Positions 8,591 to 17,885 of a stretch of DNA of 64,000 nucleotides are shown here, one piece after another. Each line of letters opens with the position of its first letter. The stretch's first letter is position 1. The translations under genes and the position numbers were made by a program. The notes below the pieces were generated by a model, which was not told the origin of the DNA, searched no databases, and saw only the letters and a program-made list of their open reading frames with translations. The stretch spans positions 1 to 64,000 of the forward strand of contig NZ_JAUAMB010000003.1 in assembly GCF_031010175.1 (NCBI RefSeq), read 5' to 3'. This DNA comes from Halomonas sp. SpR1. GTDB taxonomy: Bacteria > Pseudomonadota > Gammaproteobacteria > Pseudomonadales > Halomonadaceae.

Positions 8591-10069
8591 ATGTACATCG
8601 GTGTGGACTGTGGCACCCAAAGTACCAAGGTAGTCGTGGTTGATGTAGATGCTGGTCGCATCCTCGGCGAGGCTAGCCGGCCCCATATCCTTCGCGAGGA
8701 AGCCAACGGCCGACGCGAGCAGGATCCGGCCGACTGGCTGGCGGCCTTCCGAGGTGCATTCGCTGATGCCGTGGAATCCGCTGGCATCAACACGCAGGCA
8801 ATCCGTGCCATTGGTGTCTCTGGTCAGCAGCACGGCCTAGTAGCGCTGGACGCAGCTGGGGAGCCCGTGCACCCAGCCAAACTGTGGTGCGATACCGAAA
8901 CCGCAAACCACAACTCCGCCTTAGTCGATAAGCTGGGCGGCGAAGAGGGTTGCCTAGACAAGTTGGGGCTGGTGCTACAAACCGGTTATACCGCCTCCAA
9001 GCTGGCCTGGCTGCGCGAAACACACCCCGAGGCCTACCACCGCATTGACAGCCTGCTACTGCCACACGATTACCTGAACTTCTGGTTGACCGGAGAGCGG
9101 GTTACCGAGGCAGGCGATGCGTCCGGTACCGGCTACTTCGATACTCATACCAGACGCTGGCGCGAGGACGTTCTCGCCGAGATAGCTCCAGAGCTCGATC
9201 CAGCGCGAGTGCTACCACGGCTGATCGAGCCCCACGCGCCAGCTGGGAGGGTGCGCCCTGCCCTAGCTCGGGAACTGGGACTGGCCAATGGCGTGGTAGT
9301 TTCAAGCGGTGGCGGCGATAACATGCTGGGGGCCATCGGTACCGGCAATATCACTCCAGGACTAGTGACCCTGAGCCTGGGCACCTCAGGGACAGTGTGC
9401 GCCTATTCCGATGCACCGGTGATCGCCGACAGCGCCATGGTCGCCAATTTCTGCTCCAGCAGCGGCGGTTGGCTGCCGTTGATCTGCACTATGAACGTGA
9501 CTTCAGCCACCACCCGCGTGAGAGAACTGTTAGGGCTTGATCTGACAACCTTCAACGAGCGTCTAGCCGCCGCACCTATCGGTGCCGAAGGGGTAACAGT
9601 GCTGCCCTTCTTCAACGGCGAAAGGGTTCCAGCACTGCCCTTGGCCACCGGCAGCTTCCTAGGCCTGACCAGCGTCAACACCACCCAGGCCAATCTTTGC
9701 CGGGCAGTGGTCGAGAGCGCCACCTTCGGCCTGCGCTACGGTCTCGAACTATTTGGTGACCTAGCTAAAGGTGCCAGACAGATCCGCCTGATCGGCGGCG
9801 GGGCCAAGAACCCGGTATGGCGCCAAATGATCGCTGATATCACCGACACTACAGTGATCTGCCCCGCAGTTACCGATGCCGCTGCTCTTGGCGCGGCATT
9901 GCAGGCGGCTTGGTGCGAGCGTTACCCCAACGCCTCGCTCGAGGGACTTTGCACCCGACTAGTACAACTCGACGAGGGTTCACGAGCGGATCCCGAGCCG
10001 GAATGCGTTGCCGCCTATGAACAAGCTTACACCCGTTATCGTCAGGCCCTGACCGATCACTATTACTGA
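8591..10069 (+). CDS. xylB: Xylulokinase
   Basis: A 492-residue FGGY kinase with IGVDCGTQSTKVVVVD at the N-terminus, GVSGQQHGLVALD (the SGQ(M/Q)HG motif typical of xylulokinases), LLPHDYLNFWLTGE, TLSLGTSGTVCAYS and IRLIGGGAKNPVWRQMIAD. It phosphorylates D-xylulose to D-xylulose 5-phosphate, which enters the pentose phosphate pathway. AAGGAG is seven bases before the ATG. The next gene, transaldolase, fits this use. The length is normal for the family. Confidence 0.85.
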   Translation: MYIGVDCGTQSTKVVVVDVDAGRILGEASRPHILREEANGRREQDPADWLAAFRGAFADAVESAGINTQAIRAIGVSGQQHGLVALDAAGEPVHPAKLWCDTETANHNSALVDKLGGEEGCLDKLGLVLQTGYTASKLAWLRETHPEAYHRIDSLLLPHDYLNFWLTGERVTEAGDASGTGYFDTHTRRWREDVLAEIAPELDPARVLPRLIEPHAPAGRVRPALARELGLANGVVVSSGGGDNMLGAIGTGNITPGLVTLSLGTSGTVCAYSDAPVIADSAMVANFCSSSGGWLPLICTMNVTSATTRVRELLGLDLTTFNERLAAAPIGAEGVTVLPFFNGERVPALPLATGSFLGLTSVNTTQANLCRAVVESATFGLRYGLELFGDLAKGARQIRLIGGGAKNPVWRQMIADITDTTVICPAVTDAAALGAALQAAWCERYPNASLEGLCTRLVQLDEGSRADPEPECVAAYEQAYTRYRQALTDHYY

Positions 10070-10122
10070 ACATCAATCACTGTGCCTGACCAAACCTATT
10101 CTCAGTTGAAGGACAATACGCC

Positions 10123-11076
10123 ATGACATATCAGCTCGACGCCCTTCGTCAGCACTCCATGGTGGTCGCCGACACCGGTGACCTGGAGGCCATTCAGCGC
10201 TACCAACCTCACGACGCCACTACCAACCCTTCACTGCTGCTCAAGGCCTTTGAGTTACCGGGTTACCAAGCGTTAATTGATCAGGAACTCGCTGCAGTCA
10301 AAGCCGATACCCGTGATCAGCAGGCAGAACATGCCGTGGATCGCCTTGCCGTGGCCATGGGCAGCGAGATTGCCAAGCTTATCCCTGGTCGCGTATCAAC
10401 CGAAGTAGCCGCGAAACTGTCCTTCGACACCGAGGCCAGCATCCGCAAGGCGCACGAGCTGGTTGCACTCTACGAGCAGCGAGGAGTGGCCAAAGATCGA
10501 ATATTGATAAAGTTAGCCTCGACCTGGGAGGGCATTCGTGCTGCAGAAGTGTTGGAGAAAGAAGGCATCAACTGCAACCTCACCCTTCTGTTCAGCGATG
10601 CTCAGACCCAGGCTTGTTTCGATGCTGGTGTGTTCCTGGTGTCTCCCTTCGTCGGCCGTGTCACCGACTGGTACAAAAAGGAGACCGGACAAAATTTCAC
10701 CCCCGAAAACGACCCCGGCGTACAGTTCGTGCGTGGCGTCTGCGAGCGGGTCAGTCAAGGCGGTTACGATACCGTCGTGATGGGCGCCAGCTTCCGCACC
10801 GCCGATCAGGTGCTAGCACTCGCCGGCTGCCCAAGGTTGACCATCTCGCCAGTGTTGCTCGAAGTACTGGCGACTACAATGGGCGAAGTGAAGCCCAATG
10901 TGCTTATGACACGCAATGGCGGCCCACGGCCACCCCCCCTCAACGAGCCTGCTTTTCGTTGGGGACACAATCAGGACGCCATGGCCAATGACAAGCTGGC
11001 TGAGGGTATCCGCCGTTTCGCCGATGACCAGTCGCGCCTTGAAGAGCAGATTGCCGAACGCTTGGCGGCACTGTGA
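10123..11076 (+). CDS. tal: Transaldolase
   Basis: A 317-residue TalB-type transaldolase. DATTNPSLLLKA (residues 31-42) and the Schiff-base lysine in RILIKLASTWEGI (Lys130; Lys132 in E. coli TalB) are present, as is NLTLLFSDAQ. It moves a dihydroxyacetone unit between sedoheptulose 7-phosphate and glyceraldehyde 3-phosphate in the cytosol. As the last gene of the sugar operon it supplies extra non-oxidative pentose-phosphate capacity for the xylulose 5-phosphate made by the upstream kinase. It converges with the LacI-type gene, 65 bases apart; no clear terminator was seen there. Confidence 0.92.
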   Translation: MTYQLDALRQHSMVVADTGDLEAIQRYQPHDATTNPSLLLKAFELPGYQALIDQELAAVKADTRDQQAEHAVDRLAVAMGSEIAKLIPGRVSTEVAAKLSFDTEASIRKAHELVALYEQRGVAKDRILIKLASTWEGIRAAEVLEKEGINCNLTLLFSDAQTQACFDAGVFLVSPFVGRVTDWYKKETGQNFTPENDPGVQFVRGVCERVSQGGYDTVVMGASFRTADQVLALAGCPRLTISPVLLEVLATTMGEVKPNVLMTRNGGPRPPPLNEPAFRWGHNQDAMANDKLAEGIRRFADDQSRLEEQIAERLAAL

Positions 11077-11141
11077 TTCAGTAAAACTGATTGGTATATC
11101 GATGGACGCAGCACGCCGATCACATTAAGTTCCCATTCTCC

Positions 11142-12140
11142 TTACTGTATCAGCGTGGCAGAGATCGTGACCTCACGGCCATCGGTCGTGGGGTCTTTTA
11201 TTTGTTCGAAGAGCAATCGAAATGCTTCGTGTCCCAATTGGTAGGTGTCGTGCACTGCACAGGGGATCGATACATCGAAAATATCGGCATAGGGAAGTCG
11301 ATCTATACCTACTACAAGAACATCATCCCGTGATAGATGCGCATCATGCAGGGCCCGCATCGCCCCCAGAGTAATCAACTGATTAAAACCGAATACGGCG
11401 TCGGGGAGCTTACCTCGGCGAAGATGGGCGGCCATATCACGATAGGCCGGCTGCAAGGTGTAATCTCCTGGACGTTGCTCCAATGACAACGGAATGCCAC
11501 CTTCCTCATAAGCCTCTTTGAGGCCAGCTAGCCGATGCCGTGTGATTTGTGAGCCACGTGGTCCTGTTAATGTTAGCACTCGCTCGATGTTCTTCTTCAC
11601 CAACAACTCGCCAAGCAATCTTCCGGCAAGATGGTTGTCCAGTACCACACGACTGAAGTCAGTCACATCCAGAGTTCGATCCAGCATCACCACCGGCAAG
11701 TTGGCCTTACGCAGGCGTTCCAAATAAATGGGTCGATAGCTGGCATCGTCAGAGACTGGCGACAGAATAATACCCGCCACCTGATAACTGAGCAGTGTAT
11801 CGATCGCCACTTCCTCAAGCGCTGGCGAGCCATCGGTGTCGATCAGCATGATGGTGTAGTCATGCTCCTTAGCCGCACGTGAAATTGCCTTGATTACCTC
11901 ACTGTAAAAGGGATTATCCACGCTGGCTGTCACGAGGCCAATGAGCCGGTTCTTACGACTTCGGAGATGGCTGGCGAAGGCATTCGGTACGTAGCCCAGC
12001 TCGTTTGCCGCAGCAAGTATTTTCTCACGCGTCTCTGGCCGGACCTTCTCAGGCTGTTTCAATGCACGCGACACCGTCATGTTGGTCATGCCCACATGTT
12101 TGGCGATATCGGTGATAGTGACTTGGCTGCGTTTAATCAT
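11142..12140 (-). CDS. LacI-family transcriptional regulator of the sugar/polyol operon
   Basis: A 332-residue LacI/GalR protein. The N-terminal helix-turn-helix (VTITDIAKHVGMTNMTVSRAL, about residues 7-27) is followed by the hinge with LGYVPNAFASHLRS, then a periplasmic-binding-like ligand domain (RLIGLVTASVDNPFYSEVI, VAGIILSP, VVMLDRT). It is closest in pattern to the GntR-type gluconate repressors of this family. It lies convergent to the operon 1853-11076, whose two promoter regions carry identical 18-bp LacI-type palindromes, its likely targets. No copy of that palindrome is seen before its own gene, where a MITE-like element starts 26 bases upstream. Confidence 0.85.
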   Translation of the reverse strand: MIKRSQVTITDIAKHVGMTNMTVSRALKQPEKVRPETREKILAAANELGYVPNAFASHLRSRKNRLIGLVTASVDNPFYSEVIKAISRAAKEHDYTIMLIDTDGSPALEEVAIDTLLSYQVAGIILSPVSDDASYRPIYLERLRKANLPVVMLDRTLDVTDFSRVVLDNHLAGRLLGELLVKKNIERVLTLTGPRGSQITRHRLAGLKEAYEEGGIPLSLEQRPGDYTLQPAYRDMAAHLRRGKLPDAVFGFNQLITLGAMRALHDAHLSRDDVLVVGIDRLPYADIFDVSIPCAVHDTYQLGHEAFRLLFEQIKDPTTDGREVTISATLIQ

Positions 12141-12165
12141 GTACTACTCGTATATCAAAATTCTA

Positions 12166-12353
12166 GGAAACCTCTGATTAACTATTGCGCTTGCCCATAT
12201 GGCGTTAAAAATCGCCTCGTGCGCGAGTCCCGGACTCGGCGCCCCCACCCAAATACTCATTTACAACCCGTAAACTCGCATGCCAGACCGATCCATTTTT
12301 CATCGATTTTGGCCTTGTCTGGCCCGCGCTCATCACGTTAATCATAGGTTCCC
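12166..12353. mobile_element. MITE-like element with IS5-type inverted ends
   Basis: About 188 bp bounded by GGAAACCTCTGATTAA (12166-12181) and the inverse of GGGAACCTATGATTAA (12338-12353), which differ at two positions. CTA stands directly outside the left end (12163-12165) and CTA at 12353-12355 overlaps the right end, compatible with the short target duplication of IS5-group elements. No transposase is encoded. It sits in the promoter region of the LacI gene. The ends are clear; the family assignment is tentative. Confidence 0.55.
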
Positions 12354-12855
12354 TAAGTACATAGAATAATCGAAAACTGTAGGACATATGATCTATAGGC
12401 CCTTCATTGTTGCAAACAGAAGGTACCTTGAGCGTTAGGAACAACTACGAACATTTATCCGCTCGCGCAAATGATGCCAAAAGCACCTGACCTAGATGAG
12501 AATACAATGGGCACACCACTTTCATAAGCGCAGAAGCGTCTACATTTATAATAGGGTAGTTAGAACGGCTAACCATCCTACAGTATGCTCAGCAATTGTG
12601 GTGGTGGGAGAGGATTAGTACAGAACCTTATTCTAAGAATAACGATGAACCCCGTTATATAGCCTACCTGGCGGCTTCGAATTTTAATTCTTCAGTATAG
12701 CGGGGACGACTCATGAATACTCATAGATAACTTTAATATAAGGCTTGGAGGTGCCTACGAAACACAGGGCGATTCAGTAGAGGCACACACTATCATAAGC
12801 ATAAGGTCTGGAGATACTTCATAAGCCTGCGGCAGCTTATGCTCCGAAAAGCAGA
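12354..12855. other. Non-coding region, nothing recognised
   Basis: No credible gene or RNA was recognised. The sequence is AT-richer than the neighbouring operons and may be degraded. The GntR promoter elements begin only at 12856. Confidence 0.4.
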
Positions 12856-12927
12856 TTGCATACAAAAAAGACTAAAGTCTAATCATTTTACGCAAAAATA
12901 ATGGTCTACCTTAAGTATTGTATGCAA
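12856..12927. promoter_or_regulatory. Paired GntR-type operators upstream of the GntR gene
   Basis: TTGCATACAA (12856-12865) and its exact inverse TTGTATGCAA (12918-12927) lie 62 bp apart, ending 17 bases before the regulator's start codon. Each is itself a TTG-N4-CAA palindrome, the form bound by many FCD-type GntR regulators. Between them lies another perfect inverted repeat, AGACTAAAGTCT (12869-12880). This arrangement suggests autoregulation, possibly with looping, by the adjacent GntR protein, and control of the downstream genes if they are co-transcribed. Confidence 0.6.
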
Positions 12928-12944
12928 CTTAGGGTGCCTAACGG

Positions 12945-13637
12945 ATGGATGCTATATCCACATACACTTCAAGCGTGGTTCAGACCGCCACGGCTAGAGT
13001 CCATGATGTAATCAAGCAGCGGATTCTAAATGGTCATTACCAGGCAAATGATTACCTTCGTGAAACGAGTGTAGCCAGTGAGTTAAACGTCAGCCGTACA
13101 CCCGTGCGTGAGGCGCTGCGGGAGCTGGTGTCGGAAGGTTGGCTCGAAGCCATTCCCCACCGTGGTTCACGCGTGGTGGCTTGGACGGCTAAAGATGCGT
13201 GCGAAGTATTCGAATTACGTCTGGTGCTAGAGCCCTTAGCGGTTCGCTTAGCCTCCACACAGATAAGCAAGTCGTGTTTTAAGTCTTTAGAAGCCCTAGC
13301 GACCCAAATGGAATCCCTCACTGAACAGGTCAACACAAACACTGAATCACGCAGCGACATTGCGTCACTCAATCACGAATTTCACCGAACCCTTATTCTC
13401 GCCAGCAACAATCACCGTTTAGCTAACTTGCTCGAAAACGTTGTTCGCACATCAGTCATCCATCGTAATTTCGGCAACTATGACCTTGCCAACCTGCGTA
13501 GAAGCATGCGTCACCATCGCGAGATTCTGGAGGCCATCACGGCGGGCAGCCCCGAGTGGGCTGAGAACGTAATGCGCGCCCATTTGCTGGCTGCCCAGGC
13601 ACTGCACGTCCCTCACCCCAACATCCCCTCCAGTTAG
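12945..13637 (+). CDS. GntR-family (FCD) transcriptional regulator
   Basis: A 230-residue regulator. The winged helix-turn-helix spans about residues 14-82 (VASELNVSRTPVREALREL, then WLEAIPHRGSRV) and an FCD ligand domain follows (FELRLVLEPLAVRLA, NHEFHRTLILAS, HREILEAI, with conserved metal-type His and Asp/Glu positions). FCD regulators usually sense organic acids. It is the first gene of a cluster with CoA-transferase, TRAP importer and HMG-CoA-lyase-like genes, 39 bp before the next start, and is the probable regulator of that cluster. Confidence 0.85.
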   Translation: MDAISTYTSSVVQTATARVHDVIKQRILNGHYQANDYLRETSVASELNVSRTPVREALRELVSEGWLEAIPHRGSRVVAWTAKDACEVFELRLVLEPLAVRLASTQISKSCFKSLEALATQMESLTEQVNTNTESRSDIASLNHEFHRTLILASNNHRLANLLENVVRTSVIHRNFGNYDLANLRRSMRHHREILEAITAGSPEWAENVMRAHLLAAQALHVPHPNIPSS

Positions 13638-13676
13638 AGGGGCATTGAGTAATCATAAAGAGGCCTAAGAACAACA

Positions 13677-14894
13677 ATGAAACAACAAGACACGCCCTCT
13701 CCTCTCCCCCTTGAGAACATTAAAGTTCTTGAGCTGGGGCAACTGATTGCAGGGCCCTATTGCGGCCAAGTGCTTGCCGACTTTGGTGCTGATGTGGTGA
13801 AAGTCGAGCCTCCTGGCAAGGGGGATGCGATGCGGCAGTGGGGAGAAGCCGACCGGGTGAGTGGTGACCCTTTGTGGTGGAACGTCATTGGCCGCAACAA
13901 GCAGTCGCTGACCCTCGACCTCCGCCAGCCCCGCGGACAGGACGTACTGCGTCAACTAGCGACGCATGCTGATGTTATCATCGAAAACTTTCGCCCCGGC
14001 ACGATGGAGCGCTGGGGACTAAGCTACCAAGAACTCTCCCGCCACAACCCAAAGCTGGTCATGGTGCGGGTCACAGGCTTTGGCCAAGATGGCCCCTATG
14101 CAACCCGGGCTGGGTTCGCTTCAGTATGCGAAGCCATGGGTGGGCTACGCTACTTAAGCGGCTATCCTGATCGCCCCCCAGTGCGCGTTGGCATCTCAAT
14201 CGGCGACACACTGGCGGGCTTGCATGCCGCACTAGGCACCATGATGGCCCTTCACCAGCGCGAGCGGAGCGGTCAAGGACAAGTAGTCGATAGCTCGATA
14301 TTCGAGTCTGTACTGGCGATGATGGAGAACTTAATTCCTGAGTATGCTCGCGCTGGAAAAGTCCGCGAACGTAGCGGCAGTTTCTTGCCCAAAATTGCTC
14401 CCTCAAATGCTTACCCAGCCCGTGACGGGCGCGACGTTATTATCGGTGCCAATCAAGACACCGTCTTCCGCCGCCTCTGTGAGGCCATGGGGCAACCTCG
14501 ACTAGCCGACCACCCAGACTACGCGACCCATCGGGCACGCGGGGAGAACCAGCAGACTATCGACGACCTTGTTGCCGCCTGGACCCAGCAGCACGACGCT
14601 TCTCATATCGTAGATATCCTCGCCAAGGCGGGAGTGCCAGCAGGGCTAGTCTACCGAGCCCCCGATATGCTTGACGATCCACATTTCCAAGCGCGTGAGT
14701 CCATCGTAGAAGTGCCTGATCGCCATGGTCACCCACTCCCGATGCAGAATGTTTTCCCGCGGCTCTCTAGCACCCCAGGCAGTATACGTAGCGTCGGCCC
14801 TGCCCTGGGCGAGCATACCCATACAGTCCTTACCGACTGGTTGGCGTTCTCAACCGATACCCTCGACGCTCTTCGCACCGACAACGTGATCTGA
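13677..14894 (+). CDS. CaiB/BaiF-family (type III) CoA-transferase
   Basis: A 405-residue family III CoA-transferase. N-terminal motif ELGQLIAGPYCGQVLADFGADVVKVEPP, written here as its key parts LIAGPYCG (about 23-30) and DFGADVVKVEPP. The catalytic Asp is in ISIGDTLAGLHA (about residue 177). IENFRPGTMERWGL and GFGQDGPYATRAG are family features. It activates a carboxylic acid by moving CoA from a donor such as succinyl-CoA. Next to a TRAP organic-acid importer and a lyase of the HMG-CoA type, it probably makes the CoA ester that the lyase cleaves. Confidence 0.85.
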   Translation: MKQQDTPSPLPLENIKVLELGQLIAGPYCGQVLADFGADVVKVEPPGKGDAMRQWGEADRVSGDPLWWNVIGRNKQSLTLDLRQPRGQDVLRQLATHADVIIENFRPGTMERWGLSYQELSRHNPKLVMVRVTGFGQDGPYATRAGFASVCEAMGGLRYLSGYPDRPPVRVGISIGDTLAGLHAALGTMMALHQRERSGQGQVVDSSIFESVLAMMENLIPEYARAGKVRERSGSFLPKIAPSNAYPARDGRDVIIGANQDTVFRRLCEAMGQPRLADHPDYATHRARGENQQTIDDLVAAWTQQHDASHIVDILAKAGVPAGLVYRAPDMLDDPHFQARESIVEVPDRHGHPLPMQNVFPRLSSTPGSIRSVGPALGEHTHTVLTDWLAFSTDTLDALRTDNVI

Positions 14895-14908
14895 GGGGGG
14901 AGAGCATC

Positions 14909-16198
14909 ATGGATCCCATTATCGTTCTTGCCATTTTAGTCGGGCTGATTATTGTCGGTTTCCCCATTTTCCTAGCCCTGGGCTTATCTGGGTTAGCTGG
15001 CCTCTATATGGCGCGTGGCTCAATGGCGTTTTTTTTCGCTCCCACGTCACTGTTTGGTCAGCTTAATGCCTTCGAGCTGATTGCCCTGCCCCTTTTTATT
15101 TTGATGGGGAACTTGTTGGGCGCGACACCGGTGGGGGCTAGTCTTTTTACTGCCGCCGTGCGCTGGCTCAACTGGCTGCGTGGCAGCCTGGCGATCTCTT
15201 CGGTGGGCGCTTCGGCCATGTTCGGCGCCGTATCCGGGGTCAGCCTAGCGGGCGTTGCGGCAGTGGGATCCATTGCCGTACCGCAGATGCTTCAGCGCGG
15301 TTATAGCCGATCGTTGGCCGCAGGTGCCGTCGTTAGTGCGGGTGCCCTGGCCATGCTGATTCCTCCTAGCGTGCCCTTTATTATCTATGGCGCAGTGTCT
15401 AGCGTATCCGTAGCTGATCTCTTTATCGGCGGCATCGTTCCCGGCATTGTGCTCGCCTTCGCGCTATCACTGTTCATCTACATTCGAGTGCGGCTGAACC
15501 CTGAAGAGGCGCCAGCCAGTCAAGAGCGCTTTACCTGGAAAGAGCGCTGGGCGAGCCTGGCTAACATCTGGCACGCCGCGCTGCTGGTGGTGGCCGTGCT
15601 GGGTTCGATCTACTCGGGCCTCGCCACGCCCAGCGAAGCCGCTGGCATTGGCGCGGGTGGTGCCTTTTTGATCGCCACCCTGATATTTCGCAGCCTCAGT
15701 TGGCGCAAGTTCCTGGAGATACTGGCAACGACGGCGCGCATCAGCGGTGCCATTCTACTCATTATCGGCTGTGCCAAGATCTTCGGCGACTATCTCAACA
15801 TGGTGCGGGTACCGCAGCTCCTCACCGAGGCACTCACCGCCACCGGCCTCCCCGCCTGGGCAATCCTAGTGGCGGTAATGCTGCTGCTGATCCTGCTGGG
15901 CATGATAGTCGATGCCGTGTCGCTAATCGTGGTGACCACCCCGGTCCTGCTGCCACTGGTCACCGCGCTGGGCTACGACCCGCTGTGGTTCGGTATCGTG
16001 ATGGTACTCAACCTTGAGATTGCCGTGGTCACTCCTCCGGTGGGGCTCAACCTCTACGCGCTGCGCGGGGTCTGCCCCGAGCTCTCGGTGGAAGAAATCA
16101 TCAAAAGCGCACTGCCCTTTGTCGCCGTGCAGTTCCTCGTGCTGATGCTGTTTGTGTTCTTCCCTGGCCTCAGCCTGTGGTTACCGGGGCTAATGTAG
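14909..16198 (+). CDS. TRAP transporter large permease (DctM)
   Basis: A 429-residue protein with about 11-12 hydrophobic segments. The DctM signatures are present: FELIALPLFILMGNLL, SAMFGAVSGVSLAGVAAVGS, AMLIPPSVPFIIYGA and EIAVVTPPVGLNLYALRG. It is the sodium-coupled translocating subunit of a TRAP importer. It starts 14 bp after the CoA-transferase with a strong GGGGGGAGAG ribosome site. The subunit order here is M, then P, then Q rather than the common P-Q-M. Confidence 0.9.
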   Translation: MDPIIVLAILVGLIIVGFPIFLALGLSGLAGLYMARGSMAFFFAPTSLFGQLNAFELIALPLFILMGNLLGATPVGASLFTAAVRWLNWLRGSLAISSVGASAMFGAVSGVSLAGVAAVGSIAVPQMLQRGYSRSLAAGAVVSAGALAMLIPPSVPFIIYGAVSSVSVADLFIGGIVPGIVLAFALSLFIYIRVRLNPEEAPASQERFTWKERWASLANIWHAALLVVAVLGSIYSGLATPSEAAGIGAGGAFLIATLIFRSLSWRKFLEILATTARISGAILLIIGCAKIFGDYLNMVRVPQLLTEALTATGLPAWAILVAVMLLLILLGMIVDAVSLIVVTTPVLLPLVTALGYDPLWFGIVMVLNLEIAVVTPPVGLNLYALRGVCPELSVEEIIKSALPFVAVQFLVLMLFVFFPGLSLWLPGLM

Positions 16199-16308
16199 AC
16201 CCGGTGTTTCAACGTCAGTGCAGTGAACGTTTGCCATGATCGATGGCAACAGACCTTCACAACAGGCGCTAATGCAAGACGCTTACAACAACAATCAGGA
16301 GATTCATC

Positions 16309-17355
16309 ATGACACTGTCCCGCCGCCAAGTGTTGAAGTACGGCACCTTTGCCACCGCCGGTGCCACGCTGTTCGGCACCCAGAGTCTGCTGGCCCCCCG
16401 CAGCTACGCTGCCACCACGTTGACGGGTGTCACCTACCTGCCCGACTCCTACAAGGCGCTAACCTATGGCTCCAATCGCTTTGTGGAGATGCTCAAAGAG
16501 CAGGGAGGCGATAGCCTCTCGGTGGAGTTCTACGACTCTGGCCAACTGCTCAAAGTAGACGAACAGCTGCCAGCGCTGCGGTCGCGCAGCATAGATTTCA
16601 TGTTCCATACCTTCTCCTACGTCACCCGTTCCATCCCGATACTGGGCGTCACTGGTTTGCCTGGAGTGGTAGGCGAGCTCTATCGCCATCCAGAGCGCCT
16701 GCGCCAAGGCAGCCCGCTGATGGAGCTAATCAACGAGGTGCTGGCCGAGGACAATCTCTACATGCTCACCTCCGGTGGCGGCATCCTTGAACCGGAGTAT
16801 CTATGGAGCACCGAGGCTAGCCCCATCCGCCGGCTCGACGATGTCCGCGGGAAGAAGGTTCGCATCGTCGGTTTTGAGGCGACAAAAGCCTTTGAGCCTT
16901 ACAACGTGGGGGCGACCCGCATTCCTTCCTCCGAGACCTACATGGCGCTACAGCGGGGAACCGTCGACGCAGGGGTGTTTAATATTTCGACGGTTATCGG
17001 CCGCAGCCTCCATGAGCAGTTAAAGGTCTGCTACAAGCTGCCAATCACCGGGTTCTCAGTTGCCCCCTTTATGCTGCGGGACACCTGGGACAACCTTGAC
17101 GATGAGGCGCGTGCCATCTTGCAGCAGGCAGCCGACTGGTACGATGAGAACTTCATTGAGCACTGCAACAACGATATCTACCCCAACGAGTACTGGCCCC
17201 AGGTCGAGGAGGCAGGCGTGGAGATTGTCGAGCCTTCAGATGAGGACCTTGAGATCTTTAATGCCGGTGTCCAGGATGTCTGGGATCACTGGAAGGGAGA
17301 AGTCGGCGGGGAGGTCGGCAATCGCGCCATTGCGCTGGCCCTTGGCAACGCTTGA
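16309..17355 (+). CDS. TRAP transporter substrate-binding protein (DctP), TAT-type signal
   Basis: A 348-residue binding protein. The N-terminus has the twin-arginine pattern LSRRQVLKYG followed by a hydrophobic stretch and a cleavage-like SYAA near residue 35, so export in folded form by Tat is predicted. The mature domain has DctP features, including RGKKVRIVGFEATKAFE, a conserved Arg region and YMALQRGTVDAGVFN. It brings an organic acid to the DctM/DctQ subunits. GGAG lies seven bases before the ATG. Its lyase and CoA-transferase neighbours suggest a branched dicarboxylate-like ligand; this is inference. Confidence 0.85.
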   Translation: MTLSRRQVLKYGTFATAGATLFGTQSLLAPRSYAATTLTGVTYLPDSYKALTYGSNRFVEMLKEQGGDSLSVEFYDSGQLLKVDEQLPALRSRSIDFMFHTFSYVTRSIPILGVTGLPGVVGELYRHPERLRQGSPLMELINEVLAEDNLYMLTSGGGILEPEYLWSTEASPIRRLDDVRGKKVRIVGFEATKAFEPYNVGATRIPSSETYMALQRGTVDAGVFNISTVIGRSLHEQLKVCYKLPITGFSVAPFMLRDTWDNLDDEARAILQQAADWYDENFIEHCNNDIYPNEYWPQVEEAGVEIVEPSDEDLEIFNAGVQDVWDHWKGEVGGEVGNRAIALALGNA

Positions 17356-17366
17356 GGGAGAGCAAA

Positions 17367-17885
17367 ATGACCACAATGGCAATGCGTAGCTGGGACGGCC
17401 TACTGGCCGTCCTACGCTGGACATCAATGGCGGTGTTGGTCTTCATGGTGGTGTCTATCTGCTATGACGCCACCATGCGATATGTCTTTGCGGCCCCTAC
17501 TAGCTGGAGCCTGGAGATCAACTCCTTTCTGCTGGTCTACTTAGCGGTGATTGGCGCTGCTGAAGCACAGCGCCACGACGCCCATATCCGGATTACCTTC
17601 TTTAAAGATAAGCTGCCCGCGCGCATCCGCGCCTTGATCGACCTGACGACGGGACTGATGGGCACGCTGTTTTGCATCATTCTTGTATGGCGTGGCGGCA
17701 TCATGGCGATGCAGGCGTTTGAGTACAGCGAGCGTGTTTCAAGCTCGCTAGGAACGCCAATGGTTTACCCCTATGCACTGCTACCGATCGGGTTCGCCGC
17801 GCTAGGATTACAATTCCTCATTGACGCAGCCTATGCCGCTAAGCGCCTTGGCCCTAATAACGATGAGGAGATGGAGAACGCATAA
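17367..17885 (+). CDS. TRAP transporter small permease (DctQ)
   Basis: A 172-residue membrane protein with four hydrophobic segments. The DctQ pattern RYVFAAPTSWSLEINSFLLVY, given here as TSWSLEINSFLLVYLAVIGA, is followed by AHIRITFFKDKLP. It partners the large permease. The ATG at 17367, preceded by GAGGGAG, is preferred over the TTG at 17352 that overlaps the binding-protein stop. Its stop overlaps the next start by one base (TAATG). Confidence 0.85.
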   Translation: MTTMAMRSWDGLLAVLRWTSMAVLVFMVVSICYDATMRYVFAAPTSWSLEINSFLLVYLAVIGAAEAQRHDAHIRITFFKDKLPARIRALIDLTTGLMGTLFCIILVWRGGIMAMQAFEYSERVSSSLGTPMVYPYALLPIGFAALGLQFLIDAAYAAKRLGPNNDEEMENA

